Shown here: positions 4,828-11,560 of the stretch, piece after piece
How positions within the stretch are numbered: position 1 is the first letter of the stretch
How the letters are laid out: each line of letters starts with the position of its first letter
Source: an uncultured Collinsella sp.
GTDB lineage: Bacteria; Actinomycetota; Coriobacteriia; Coriobacteriales; Coriobacteriaceae
Assembly: GCA_902495945.1 (NCBI GenBank)
Contig: CABUZD010000043.1
Location: 1 to 12,121 of the forward strand
DNA length: 12,121 nt
Direction of reading: 5' to 3'
The notes under the pieces: model-generated
What the model was told of the DNA's origin: nothing
What the model saw: only the letters and a program-made list of their open reading frames with translations
Database searches by the model: none
Made by a program: the position numbers and the translations under genes

Positions 4828-6146
4828 TAACAAACCTGGGTTTTGCCGATCATGATGTTGAGGATCTCGACGTCGGTATCTTTCATGCCCACGCGGCCTA
4901 CGTAGCCCATACTGGCGATTGTCTGCTCAACGGTATCTTGGATCAGGCCCTCGCCGGCGCGGAAGCCGCGACCCTGCATGGCCATATCATGGCCCAGAAT
5001 CGCCGCATCGACGGCAGCCGAGATCTTGGCGGCACAGCTCGCCTTGGCGCCATCGCACACGATGCCGCCCACGTTGCCGAGCGTGTTCGAGACCGTCGCG
5101 CCAATCTGCTCGCGCGTGCCACCGCACAGCCAGGTAATCGCGGCGCCGGTGCCGCACGCGGCGCAAATAGCACCGCAAAACGCCGAGAGCGCACCAATAT
5201 AGCTCTTGATATGCACGGCGATAAGATCGGACAGCATCACGGCGCGCACCAGGCGCTCGTGGTCGCAACGCAGGTACTCGGCATACTCCATGACGGGCAA
5301 TGCGCAGGTAATGCCCTGATTGCCCGAGCCGCACACAATGGCGACCGGCAGCGCGCAGCCGTTCATGCGGGCGTCGGACCCGGCGGCCGCACGGGCACGG
5401 GCACGGCAGGCGACGTCATCGGCACGAGCACCCAGCAGCGTACGACCCACTTCGGCGCCCCAAGCGTGCGCAAGGCCCTCGGCACTGATTGCGCCATTCA
5501 GCTCAATCTGACGCTCAACGGCAGCGCGGGCGCCCTCGATGTTGCCGTCCTCGATAAAGTCGATGATGGACTCGATCGACATGGGCGTGTCGGCCTTATC
5601 CGCCGCCCGCTCGGCCACCACGCGCTCGGCGCAGGCGGCACACTCCCCCGCCGACTTGCCGCATACCGGAATACCGTCGAGTGTATGGCACGTGACATTG
5701 GTGTGGTGATCGGTAATCTCGACAACGGCGGTATGGCCCCCGGCCGTGGCAGTCACCTTGATGTAGAGGTTGGGCACGCCCTCGACAAGCGACACATCGC
5801 AGTAGCCGGCGTCGGCGAGGAGCTCGGTCACGCGAGCACGGTCTTCATCGTTAACGCTCTCGAGCACCTCGAGCGCGCTCTTGGCGTCGCCGCCCACGGC
5901 ACCCAGCACGGCCGCCGCCTCAATACCGTGCATGCCGCCCGAGTTGGGCACGGTCACGCTCTTAACGTTCTTGATGATATTGCCCGAGCAGGCAACATCC
6001 ATATGATCGGGTTCGCAACCGAGCGTCTGGCTCGCCAACGCCGCTGCATAGGCAACGGCAATGGGCTCGGTGCAGCCGAGTGCGCAGACAAGCTCGCGGT
6101 TCAAAACATCGCAAAATGCGGCATCACGAAGGGAATCGGTAGGCAT
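4827..6146 (-). CDS. cyuA: UPF0597 family L-cysteine desulfidase / serine dehydratase-like protein (CyuA/YhaM type)
   Basis: A 439-residue cytoplasmic enzyme of the UPF0597 family. Characterised relatives (E. coli CyuA/YhaM and an archaeal L-cysteine desulfidase) break cysteine into pyruvate, ammonia and sulfide using an oxygen-sensitive iron-sulfur cluster; related proteins are annotated as serine dehydratase alpha subunits. Hallmarks are ALGCTEPIAVAYAAA (Cys25), VACSGNIIKNVKSVTVPNSGG (51-71) and VCGSGNQGITCALPVMEYAE (271-290), followed by the cysteine-rich AFCGAICAACGTGA (Cys324, 328, 331) and Cys364/371, candidate cluster ligands. Length is full. The ATG at 6146 has AGGAGA five bases upstream. 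It is a single gene, divergent from rpiB. No cysteine transporter or CyuR regulator lies next to it. The gene symbol is tentative: serine rather than cysteine as the main substrate remains possible. Confidence 0.88.
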   Translation of the reverse strand: MPTDSLRDAAFCDVLNRELVCALGCTEPIAVAYAAALASQTLGCEPDHMDVACSGNIIKNVKSVTVPNSGGMHGIEAAAVLGAVGGDAKSALEVLESVNDEDRARVTELLADAGYCDVSLVEGVPNLYIKVTATAGGHTAVVEITDHHTNVTCHTLDGIPVCGKSAGECAACAERVVAERAADKADTPMSIESIIDFIEDGNIEGARAAVERQIELNGAISAEGLAHAWGAEVGRTLLGARADDVACRARARAAAGSDARMNGCALPVAIVCGSGNQGITCALPVMEYAEYLRCDHERLVRAVMLSDLIAVHIKSYIGALSAFCGAICAACGTGAAITWLCGGTREQIGATVSNTLGNVGGIVCDGAKASCAAKISAAVDAAILGHDMAMQGRGFRAGEGLIQDTVEQTIASMGYVGRVGMKDTDVEILNIMIGKTQVC

Positions 6147-6200
6147 AGGTATCTCCTGCTTGCATAACGAGCTAGGCTCTCAAAAAATGTTAGCTCCTTT

Positions 6201-6229
6201 ATTTGATAACAATGCATCAAAAACCGCAA
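6201..6229 (-). promoter_or_regulatory. Possible promoter of the cyuA-like gene
   Basis: On the minus strand TTGCGG (6229-6224) and TCAAAT (6206-6201) are spaced by 17 bp in an AT-rich stretch about 55 bases before the start codon. An overlapping extended -10, TG-T-TATCAA, is an alternative. Both are moderate matches. Confidence 0.35.
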
Positions 6230-6304
6230 CCATGGTTCCGGCGGACGGCGCTCAAGCGCAAACTGACGACATTCATTCACGAAAAGCCAGTCTTGTTGCC
6301 TGCT

Positions 6305-6336
6305 AAAGCGTTTGACCAAAAAACGCTCGAGCGTTT
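6305..6336. promoter_or_regulatory. Perfect 16-bp palindrome, likely operator ahead of rpiB
   Basis: AAACGCTCGAGCGTTT (6321-6336) is a perfect palindrome, and a third half site AGCGTTT lies at 6307-6313. It sits just before a TATCAT box (6352-6357) that could be the rpiB -10, so it would cover the -35 region. A dimeric repressor site is the natural reading. It may serve rpiB, the divergent cyuA-like gene, or both. Confidence 0.5.
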
Positions 6337-6351
6337 ACGCAAAAGTCGCGC

Positions 6352-6357
6352 TATCAT
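6352..6357 (+). promoter_or_regulatory. Possible -10 box of rpiB
   Basis: TATCAT matches the -10 consensus at five of six positions and lies 61 bases before the rpiB start. There is no recognisable -35 at 16-18 bp; that position falls on the palindrome at 6321-6336. Confidence 0.3.
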
Positions 6358-6418
6358 GCAGTCGAACGCGGTAAACACCTTTAGCATTTGCGCCGCACAG
6401 ACCAGAGAGGAACCATCC

Positions 6419-6886
6419 ATGAAGATCGGTATCGGTAACGACCACGCCGCCGTCGAGCTCAAGAACATCATCTCCGAGCACCTGAAGGAGCGCGGCTGCG
6501 AGGTCGTGAACTTTGGCACCGACACCTCCGAGAGCTTTGACTACCCCATCGCCGGCTACAAGGTGGGTAAGGCCGTTGCCAACGGCGACGTCGACCTGGG
6601 CATCCTCATCTGTGGCACCGGTGTCGGGATTAGCCTGGCTGCCAACAAGGTCGAGGGCGTACGCGCCGTTGTGTGCTCCGAGCCCTTCAGCGCCAAGCTC
6701 TCCCGCATGCACAACAATACCAACGTGCTCGCCTTTGGCGCCCGCGTCGTGGGCTCCGAGCTCGCCAAGATGATTGTCGACGAGTGGCTCGACGCCGAGT
6801 TTGAGGGCGGTCGTCACGAGCGTCGCGTTAACCTCCTCAACGAGATCGACCACACGCGCGGCCTTAAGGTCGTCGACGAGGCCTAA
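6419..6886 (+). CDS. rpiB: Ribose 5-phosphate isomerase B
   Basis: A 155-residue RpiB/LacAB-family sugar isomerase that interconverts ribulose 5-phosphate and ribose 5-phosphate in the non-oxidative pentose phosphate pathway. Visible family residues are GNDHAAVELK with Asp8-His9, the catalytic Cys65 in ICGTGVGISLAANK, Arg82 in VRAVV, His98 in RMHNNTNVLAFGAR, and the phosphate-binding arginines 132 and 136 in GGRHERRV. Length is standard. The ATG at 6419 has GAGAGG 7 bases before it; the frame is open further upstream, but that stretch lies in the promoter region. The relatives LacA/LacB and allose 6-phosphate isomerase share the fold, but no lactose or allose genes are nearby, so RpiB is preferred. 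The gene is alone between a putative operator and a strong terminator. Confidence 0.93.
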   Translation: MKIGIGNDHAAVELKNIISEHLKERGCEVVNFGTDTSESFDYPIAGYKVGKAVANGDVDLGILICGTGVGISLAANKVEGVRAVVCSEPFSAKLSRMHNNTNVLAFGARVVGSELAKMIVDEWLDAEFEGGRHERRVNLLNEIDHTRGLKVVDEA

Positions 6887-6910
6887 ACTACTCAGCGCCA
6901 CAAGCTAACA

Positions 6911-6960
6911 GCAGGGGCCCGCTCGGAACACATGTCCGAGCGGGCCCCTGCATAGATTTT
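6911..6960 (+). terminator. Terminator of rpiB
   Basis: Perfect 17-bp GC-rich stem (6911-6927 with 6935-6951) around a seven-base loop, followed after five bases by TTTT. It lies 24 bases past the rpiB stop. The T-run is short, but the stem is very strong. Confidence 0.78.
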
Positions 6961-6963
6961 GGA

Positions 6964-6999
6964 ATAAAAGGGCGCCGCGGATGGAGTTCCGCGGTGCCC
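6964..6999 (-). terminator. Terminator of ndk
   Basis: On the minus strand a 12-position stem with one wobble or mismatch (arms 6999-6988 and 6981-6970) around a six-base loop is followed directly by TTTTATTCC. It lies 39 bases past the ndk stop and back to back with the rpiB terminator, so the two convergent genes are insulated. Confidence 0.87.
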
Positions 7000-7037
7000 A
7001 AGCCACACGCTAACAGCTTTAAGGAGTCAAAGCTGGT

Positions 7038-7442
7038 TTAGCCAAAGAAGCGCTTGATCTCAATCTCGGCGTTCTCCAGGCAGTCGGAGCCGTGGATCAC
7101 GTTGGCGTTGACATCGACGGCAAAGTCGCCGCGGATGGTACCAGGAGCAGCCTCAAGCGGGTTGGTAGCGCCCATGAGGGTGCGCATCTTAGCAACAGCG
7201 GAGAGACCGGAAACGACCATCTTGACGACCGGACCGCTCGTCATAAAGTCGCAGAGACCGCCAAAGAAGGGCTTGTCGGCCAGATGGGCGTAGTGCTCCT
7301 CGACGGTAGCGCGCTCGAGCGTGGTCATCTCCATGCGCTCGATGACAAGGCCGCTGCGCTCAATGCGAGCAACGATCTCGCCGATCTTGCGGTCGCGCAC
7401 GGCGTCGGGCTTAATCATGATGAAGGTCTTCTCGATAGCCAT
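7038..7442 (-). CDS. ndk: Nucleoside diphosphate kinase
   Basis: A 134-residue nucleoside diphosphate kinase. It moves the terminal phosphate of a nucleoside triphosphate, usually ATP, onto nucleoside diphosphates through a phosphohistidine, balancing NTP and dNTP pools. Visible are TFIMIKPDAV with Lys11, Arg87 in AKMRTLMGATNP with Thr93, Arg104 in PGTIRGDFA, and the active-site NVIHGSDCLENAEIEI with His117. All key residues are present and the length is normal. The ATG at 7442 has GAAAGG eight bases upstream. A good extended -10 promoter lies 65 to 93 bases ahead and a strong terminator follows, so it is a single-gene unit. Confidence 0.97.
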   Translation of the reverse strand: MAIEKTFIMIKPDAVRDRKIGEIVARIERSGLVIERMEMTTLERATVEEHYAHLADKPFFGGLCDFMTSGPVVKMVVSGLSAVAKMRTLMGATNPLEAAPGTIRGDFAVDVNANVIHGSDCLENAEIEIKRFFG

Positions 7443-7506
7443 AAAAGTAGCCTTTCAAGTAGGTTCGCGCGTGCCCAAGTCCCATTCCGGCACCCGCCTG
7501 GACTGC

Positions 7507-7535
7507 ATCGTAACAGAGTTTTAGCTGCAGTTAAA
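7507..7535 (-). promoter_or_regulatory. ndk promoter
   Basis: On the minus strand TTTAAC (7535-7530) and TACGAT (7512-7507) are 17 bp apart, and TG precedes the -10 at the extended position (TGTTACGAT). The distance to the ndk ATG gives a leader of roughly 60 bases. Confidence 0.5.
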
Positions 7536-7741
7536 CAAAAAGCTGTTTATTGAAACGTTGCAATTTATTAAAGCGCTCCATATGTGTCACTTCTGTTTCG
7601 AAGCCCGATTAGAGTACCATCCGACCGCCCATCAACCGCATCGAACAGAGCAGGCGGTCGGTTGCCGCCCGCGAACGTAACCCCTTCACAACCTGCCCAA
7701 AGGTCCTACAGAAGTTCTCGACAAGCCCCTCCCCATAGCAA

Positions 7742-7775
7742 CAAAATACGGGCGCCCACATCAGCAGGCGCCCGT
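7742..7775 (-). terminator. Terminator of argH
   Basis: A perfect 9-bp stem ACGGGCGCC/GGCGCCCGT (7748-7756 and 7767-7775) around a ten-base loop, followed on the minus strand by ATTTTG. It lies about 50 bases past the argH stop. Confidence 0.8.
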
Positions 7776-7826
7776 AAAGTGAAAACGATTTATCAATAAA
7801 TGGCCAAAACGGCTTCAGCCAAATCC

Positions 7827-9257
7827 CTACTTTACCCCGTGGCCCATCTCGACGACCTTGGTCAGCGATCCAAACACACCCTCGTCAGCCACGAGCTGTG
7901 CCTCGGCGCGATCAAGCTGCACGGCAACGGCGGCAGGGGCGGTGCCGCCCTCGGTCGTGCGCGCGGCGACAATCGACGGGATGTCGAGCGCCTCGGTAAT
8001 GTCGCGCTCAAAGAGCGGGCTTGCCTCCTGGAACACCTCAAACGGCAGGTCCTCAAGATTGCAGCCGCGCTTCTCACACATCAGAACCAGATGCCCCACC
8101 ACGGCATGAGCCTCGCGGAACGGCAGACCACGCTTAGCCAGGTAATCGGCAACATCGGTGGCGGCAAGGTGACCCACGCCGCACTCGCGCGCCATGGCAT
8201 CCTCGTTGACGGCCCAAGTCGAAATCATACCGGCCATAACGGACAGGCACTGCATGAGCGTATGGGCGGTATCGAGCGCGCCCTCCTTGTCCTCCTGCAA
8301 ATCCTTGTTATAAGCAAGCGGCAGGCCCTTCATGGTCACGAGCAGCTGCACCAGGTTGCCATACACACGGCCGCTCTTGCCGCGAATAAGCTCGGCAAAG
8401 TCGGGATTCTTCTTCTGCGGCATGATAGACGAGCCGGTGGAGTAGGAGTCTGAAAGCGTGATAAAGCCAAATTCGGAGCTCGACCACAGCACGATCTCCT
8501 CGGAAAGACGCGACAGGTGCATGGCCATGACGGATCCGGCGTAATGCAGATCGAGCAGGAAATCACGGTCGGAAACCGCATCGAGCGAGTTGGGGATCAC
8601 GCCCGCAAAGCCAAGTTCGGCAGCCGTCATCTGGCGATCGAGCGGATAGCTCGTACCGGCAAGCGCGGCAGCACCAAGCGGGCAGTTGTCGGCGGCATCA
8701 AAGGCGGCCTTCAGGCGCGTAAAGTCGCGCGCGAACATCCAGAAATACGCCAGCAGATGATGCGAGAGCAGCACGGGCTGAGCGTGCTGCATATGCGTGT
8801 AGCCCGGCAGAATCACCTTGTCGTACTTCTTGGCCGCATCCACCAGCACATGGCGCAGCTCAAGATTGGCCTCCATGAGCTCCTTGGCCAGCGCCTTGAC
8901 GCCCAGGCGCGTATCGGTCGCCACCTGGTCGTTGCGCGAACGCCCAGTATGCAAGCGCTTGCCAGCCTCGCCGATGCGACGCGTCAGCTCGCTCTCGATG
9001 GACATATGAATGTCCTCATCGTTGATGTCGAAGGTAAAGTTGCCGGCATCGATATCCTGTTCGATTCCGGTCAGGCCCTTGGCAATCGCCTGCTCGTCCT
9101 CGGCACTGATGATGCCCTGGGCGGCCAACATCTTGGCATGCGCCTTAGAGCCGGCGATATCCTGCTTATAGAGATGTTTGTCGACCGGCAGCGACGCGCC
9201 AAACTCCTGCGTGACCTCGGCCACGCCCGCCTCAAAACGACCGCCCCAAAGAGCCAT
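7827..9257 (-). CDS. argH: Argininosuccinate lyase
   Basis: A 476-residue argininosuccinate lyase of the fumarase/aspartase superfamily. It splits argininosuccinate into arginine and fumarate, the last step of arginine synthesis, as a cytoplasmic homotetramer. Visible are the N-terminal MALWGGRF, HTGRSRNDQ (103-111), the catalytic histidine region GYTHMQHAQPV (152-162) with His155, and the superfamily signature GSSIMPQKKNPD (276-287) with the catalytic serine loop. Length is typical. The start at 9257 is fixed by MALWGGRF, the usual N-terminus, and by AGGAGA seven bases upstream; the frame runs on to 9332, but the extra residues look non-coding. It shares a strand with argG but is separated from it by a small gene and a hairpin. 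No clear promoter is visible in the 118 bases upstream. Confidence 0.97.
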   Translation of the reverse strand: MALWGGRFEAGVAEVTQEFGASLPVDKHLYKQDIAGSKAHAKMLAAQGIISAEDEQAIAKGLTGIEQDIDAGNFTFDINDEDIHMSIESELTRRIGEAGKRLHTGRSRNDQVATDTRLGVKALAKELMEANLELRHVLVDAAKKYDKVILPGYTHMQHAQPVLLSHHLLAYFWMFARDFTRLKAAFDAADNCPLGAAALAGTSYPLDRQMTAAELGFAGVIPNSLDAVSDRDFLLDLHYAGSVMAMHLSRLSEEIVLWSSSEFGFITLSDSYSTGSSIMPQKKNPDFAELIRGKSGRVYGNLVQLLVTMKGLPLAYNKDLQEDKEGALDTAHTLMQCLSVMAGMISTWAVNEDAMARECGVGHLAATDVADYLAKRGLPFREAHAVVGHLVLMCEKRGCNLEDLPFEVFQEASPLFERDITEALDIPSIVAARTTEGGTAPAAVAVQLDRAEAQLVADEGVFGSLTKVVEMGHGVK

Positions 9258-9375
9258 GGAACCGTCTCCTTTCTCCAAATACCAAAACAAGCGTCCAAAG
9301 CAATGTGCCCTGTCGCTAAAGCGATTTATCAACCGCTAGTTTTACACACTCCCTGCCGCGCGCGGGGCCATGTGG

Positions 9376-9546
9376 CTAATTTGCAAAGAAGTGACGCACC
9401 ATGCACTTGGCGCCCAACGTCTCCCTCCGGATGTTGCCCTGCGAACCATCGATCCAGGCCTTCAGGCTCATAGGAACGTCCTCGACCCTTACAGCATCGA
9501 ACTCGGGCGCGAGGGCAAGCAAAGCATGCGCGATAGCATTGAACAT
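9376..9546 (-). CDS. Small protein of unknown function between argG and argH
   Basis: A 56-residue reading frame starting MFNAIAHALLALAPEFDAV and ending CMVRHFFAN. I do not recognise it. The ATG at 9546 has a strong AGGAG site eight bases upstream, which is the main reason to believe it. The peptide begins with a short amphipathic or hydrophobic stretch (residues 2-13), has a mixed-charge middle (EFDAVRVEDV) and a basic end; there is one cysteine (48) and no clear membrane helix. Composition and codon use agree with neighbouring genes. It lies 118 bases before argH and 233 after argG on the same strand, so it could be co-transcribed with argH or be made from an AT-rich start region (TATATATAT, 9561-9569). 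No link to arginine synthesis is shown. Confidence 0.6.
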   Translation of the reverse strand: MFNAIAHALLALAPEFDAVRVEDVPMSLKAWIDGSQGNIRRETLGAKCMVRHFFAN

Positions 9547-9596
9547 AATGGATACTCCTCATATATATAGGCACAGAGCCGCCAAATTGATAGAAG

Positions 9597-9626
9597 GAGC
9601 CCCGCCGGACAACCCCGGCGGGGCTC
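9597..9626 (-). terminator. GC-rich hairpin after argG
   Basis: A perfect 12-bp stem GAGCCCCGCCGG/CCGGCGGGGCTC (9597-9608 and 9615-9626) with a six-base loop. On the minus strand it is followed by CTTCTATC, only weakly T-rich. It lies about 150 bases past the argG stop and 50 before the small gene. It is probably the argG terminator, perhaps a leaky one or an attenuator for the downstream genes. Confidence 0.55.
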
Positions 9627-9779
9627 GGACTCAGCCGCAGACGCGGCATCATATATGCGGGCGGAACGTAGGGGCCACCGATGTTAAGAAGTGTCAGCAA
9701 GCATAACGAAAGTAACGGACCCCGAGCGCCCGTTATGTATCACGCGGATGAGCCGCGCGGATACCAAGGGAAGGAGGCG

Positions 9780-11006
9780 CTAGGCCTGGGCAGCAGCAGA
9801 GCTGGGGCCCTGGACCTTTGCCCACGTCTTGAGCGACAGCGTATCGATCTCGATAAAGCCGGCGCTGGCCTTCTCGTCAAACGTGGTGTCGCGGTCGTAG
9901 GTAGCCAGACCGTAGTCGTAGAGGCTGAAGGGGCTCTTGCGGCCGACGACATGGCAGTTGCCCTTAAAGAACTTCAGACGGACAGTGCCGGTCACGAACT
10001 TTTGCGTGTCGGCCATAAAGGCATCGAGCGCGTTCTTGAGCGGGCTGTACCACTGGCCGTTGTACACGGCGGTGGCCCAATCCTGCTCGAGCTTGATCTT
10101 GGTCTTGAGCAGGTCGCCCTCGACGCAGATGTCCTCGAGCGCCTTGTGGGCGGTGATGAGCGTCAGGGCGCCGGGAACCTCGTAGCACTCGCGGCTCTTA
10201 AGGCCCACCAGGCGATCCTCGACCAGATCGAGACGGCCAAAGCCATTGTCGCCGGAGATCTTGTTGAGGGCGATGACGATCTCAGAGAGCTTCATCTTCT
10301 TGCCGTCGACGGCGACGGGCTTGCCGGCCTCAAACTCAATCTCGGTGTAGGTCGGGGTGTCCGGGGTGTCCTCGGGATTCTTGGTCATAACCCAAGCGTC
10401 GTCGAGCGGCTCATTCCAGGGATCCTCCAGGTGACCGCACTCAATGGCACGACCCCACAGGTTGTCGTCGATGGAGTAGGGGTTGTCGTTGGCACCCTCG
10501 GGAACCGGCACGTTGTGGGCGTGGGCATAGGCGACCTCGTCGGGGCGACACTTCAGGTCCCACTCGCGAACCGGGGCGATAACCTTGAGCTCGGGGTCGA
10601 GGGCCTTGACGGCGGCCTCAAAACGGACCTGGTCGTTACCCTTGCCGGTGCAGCCGTGGGCGACGTAGGTCGCGCCAAACTCGTGGGCGACATCAACAAG
10701 CTTCTTGGCAAGCAGCGGGCGAGACAGGGCGGAGAGCAGCGGATACTTGTTCTCGTACATGGAGTTTGCTGCAATGGCTTTGGTCAGGAACTCATCGGAG
10801 AACTCGTCGCGCAGGTCGAGCACCTGGCAATCGAGAACGCCCAGGTCGAGCGCCTTCTGCTTCTTGGTATCCAGTCCGGTCTCTTCCTGGCCCACGTTGC
10901 CGCAGACACAAACGACATCGAGATTCTTCTCGTCCTGGAGCCACTTGACACATACGGATGTATCAAGACCACCGGAATATGCGAGAACGACTTTTTCCTT
11001 GCTCAT
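9780..11006 (-). CDS. argG: Argininosuccinate synthase
   Basis: A 408-residue argininosuccinate synthase. It joins citrulline and aspartate with ATP to make argininosuccinate, the substrate of ArgH. Visible are the N-terminal ATP-pyrophosphatase loop AYSGGLDTS (9-17), SMYENKYPLLSALSRPL (82-98), the citrulline/aspartate site AHGCTGKGNDQVRFE (116-130) and APVREWDL. Length is normal; the C-terminus ends in an alanine-rich tail. The start at 11006 is set by the family N-terminus MSKEKVVLAYSGG and by AAAGGA about seven bases upstream; the frame extends to 11057 in the leader without support. It lies in the same direction as argH. The leader is long and AT-rich. No ArgR box could be identified with confidence, though a GCATG-rich segment at about 11113-11137 is a candidate. 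Confidence 0.97.
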   Translation of the reverse strand: MSKEKVVLAYSGGLDTSVCVKWLQDEKNLDVVCVCGNVGQEETGLDTKKQKALDLGVLDCQVLDLRDEFSDEFLTKAIAANSMYENKYPLLSALSRPLLAKKLVDVAHEFGATYVAHGCTGKGNDQVRFEAAVKALDPELKVIAPVREWDLKCRPDEVAYAHAHNVPVPEGANDNPYSIDDNLWGRAIECGHLEDPWNEPLDDAWVMTKNPEDTPDTPTYTEIEFEAGKPVAVDGKKMKLSEIVIALNKISGDNGFGRLDLVEDRLVGLKSRECYEVPGALTLITAHKALEDICVEGDLLKTKIKLEQDWATAVYNGQWYSPLKNALDAFMADTQKFVTGTVRLKFFKGNCHVVGRKSPFSLYDYGLATYDRDTTFDEKASAGFIEIDTLSLKTWAKVQGPSSAAAQA

Positions 11007-11560
11007 GGCTGTTTCCTTTCGCCCTTGGTAGCTAGTTAGAACATCGGTCAGTTGCAAGTCATTTCAAGGTCATATACCGTGCAATATCAGGTTAAATAGC
11101 AAAAATCAGCACATACATGCCCTAGAAACATGCAGCAATGTCGTGCTAAAACCCAACGACCTCAAAATGACTCTGTTGAGGCAATTCGCCCCATGCGGAC
11201 AGAGACGATTGTTATCGTCGTCGGGAAATTGCGCGCTGGCGTCGGATGGCATTGTCTGCAGTGGTGATGATCGTTACGAACTGCATCTGCCTCTCCTTTC
11301 ACCTATCGCCGGGCGCAATTCTAATATCGTAAACGGTACCTTTTCCTCGGTAAGCGGTTGTTTTTCCGTCTCCGTTTTCGATGGTCGCTATATTACGCTA
11401 AAGTGCCCGCAGCACAAGCGACAAATTCAAATTTCTGAAAAGTTTTTTCATTACTTTGTGAAGCGTGGTGCAAATACGCTCCGTTCCTGCGAAAATACGC
11501 CCGACTACGAATTGATGGCTATAACGTCTGAAACAATCTCGAAACGAAAGGCTCGCTTTT
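11007..11560. other. Long AT-richer divergent region between argG and a HAD hydrolase
   Basis: This 554-base gap is visibly lower in GC than its neighbours and should hold the promoters of both divergent genes. Minus-strand sequence at 11060-11110 is AT-rich, but no well-spaced -35/-10 pair was found for argG. A GCATGT-rich segment (about 11113-11137 on the minus strand) could bind a regulator. A 152-codon open frame runs on the plus strand from GTG at 11143 to 11601, but it has no ribosome binding site, mixed codon use and no recognisable family, and it overlaps the next gene; I do not call it a gene. Confidence 0.5.
11520..11525 (+). promoter_or_regulatory. Possible -10 box of the Cof-type HAD gene
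   Basis: TATAAC matches the -10 consensus at five of six positions, 35 bases before the ATG. No convincing -35 is present at 17 bp. Confidence 0.3.

Larger units (their letters stand above)
7443..7826. other. Intergenic region between argH and ndk
   Basis: This 384-base stretch has the ndk leader and promoter on its left and the argH terminator on its right, and no gene that I can support. Between them are an AT-rich segment (about 7530-7620), a 9-bp inverted repeat CCGACCGCC/GGCGGTCGG (7621-7629 and 7653-7661) with a 23-base loop and no T-run, and the motif at 7705-7726 that also occurs ahead of rpsA. Confidence 0.55.

Noticed and set aside
4938..6167. 409-codon open frame on the plus strand opposite the cyuA-like gene
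   Set aside because: Shadow of a clearly recognisable UPF0597 gene.
7621..7661. CCGACCGCC/GGCGGTCGG inverted repeat as a terminator
   Set aside because: The loop is 23 bases and there is no T-run on either strand; it is left as an unexplained inverted repeat in the argH-ndk gap.
9681..11039. 452-codon open frame on the plus strand opposite argG
   Set aside because: argG has all family motifs on the other strand; this frame is a codon-bias shadow with no family resemblance and no binding site.
11060..11140. ARG box (ArgR site) ahead of argG
   Set aside because: Only a loose GCATGT-rich segment is present; it does not match a known ArgR consensus well enough to call.
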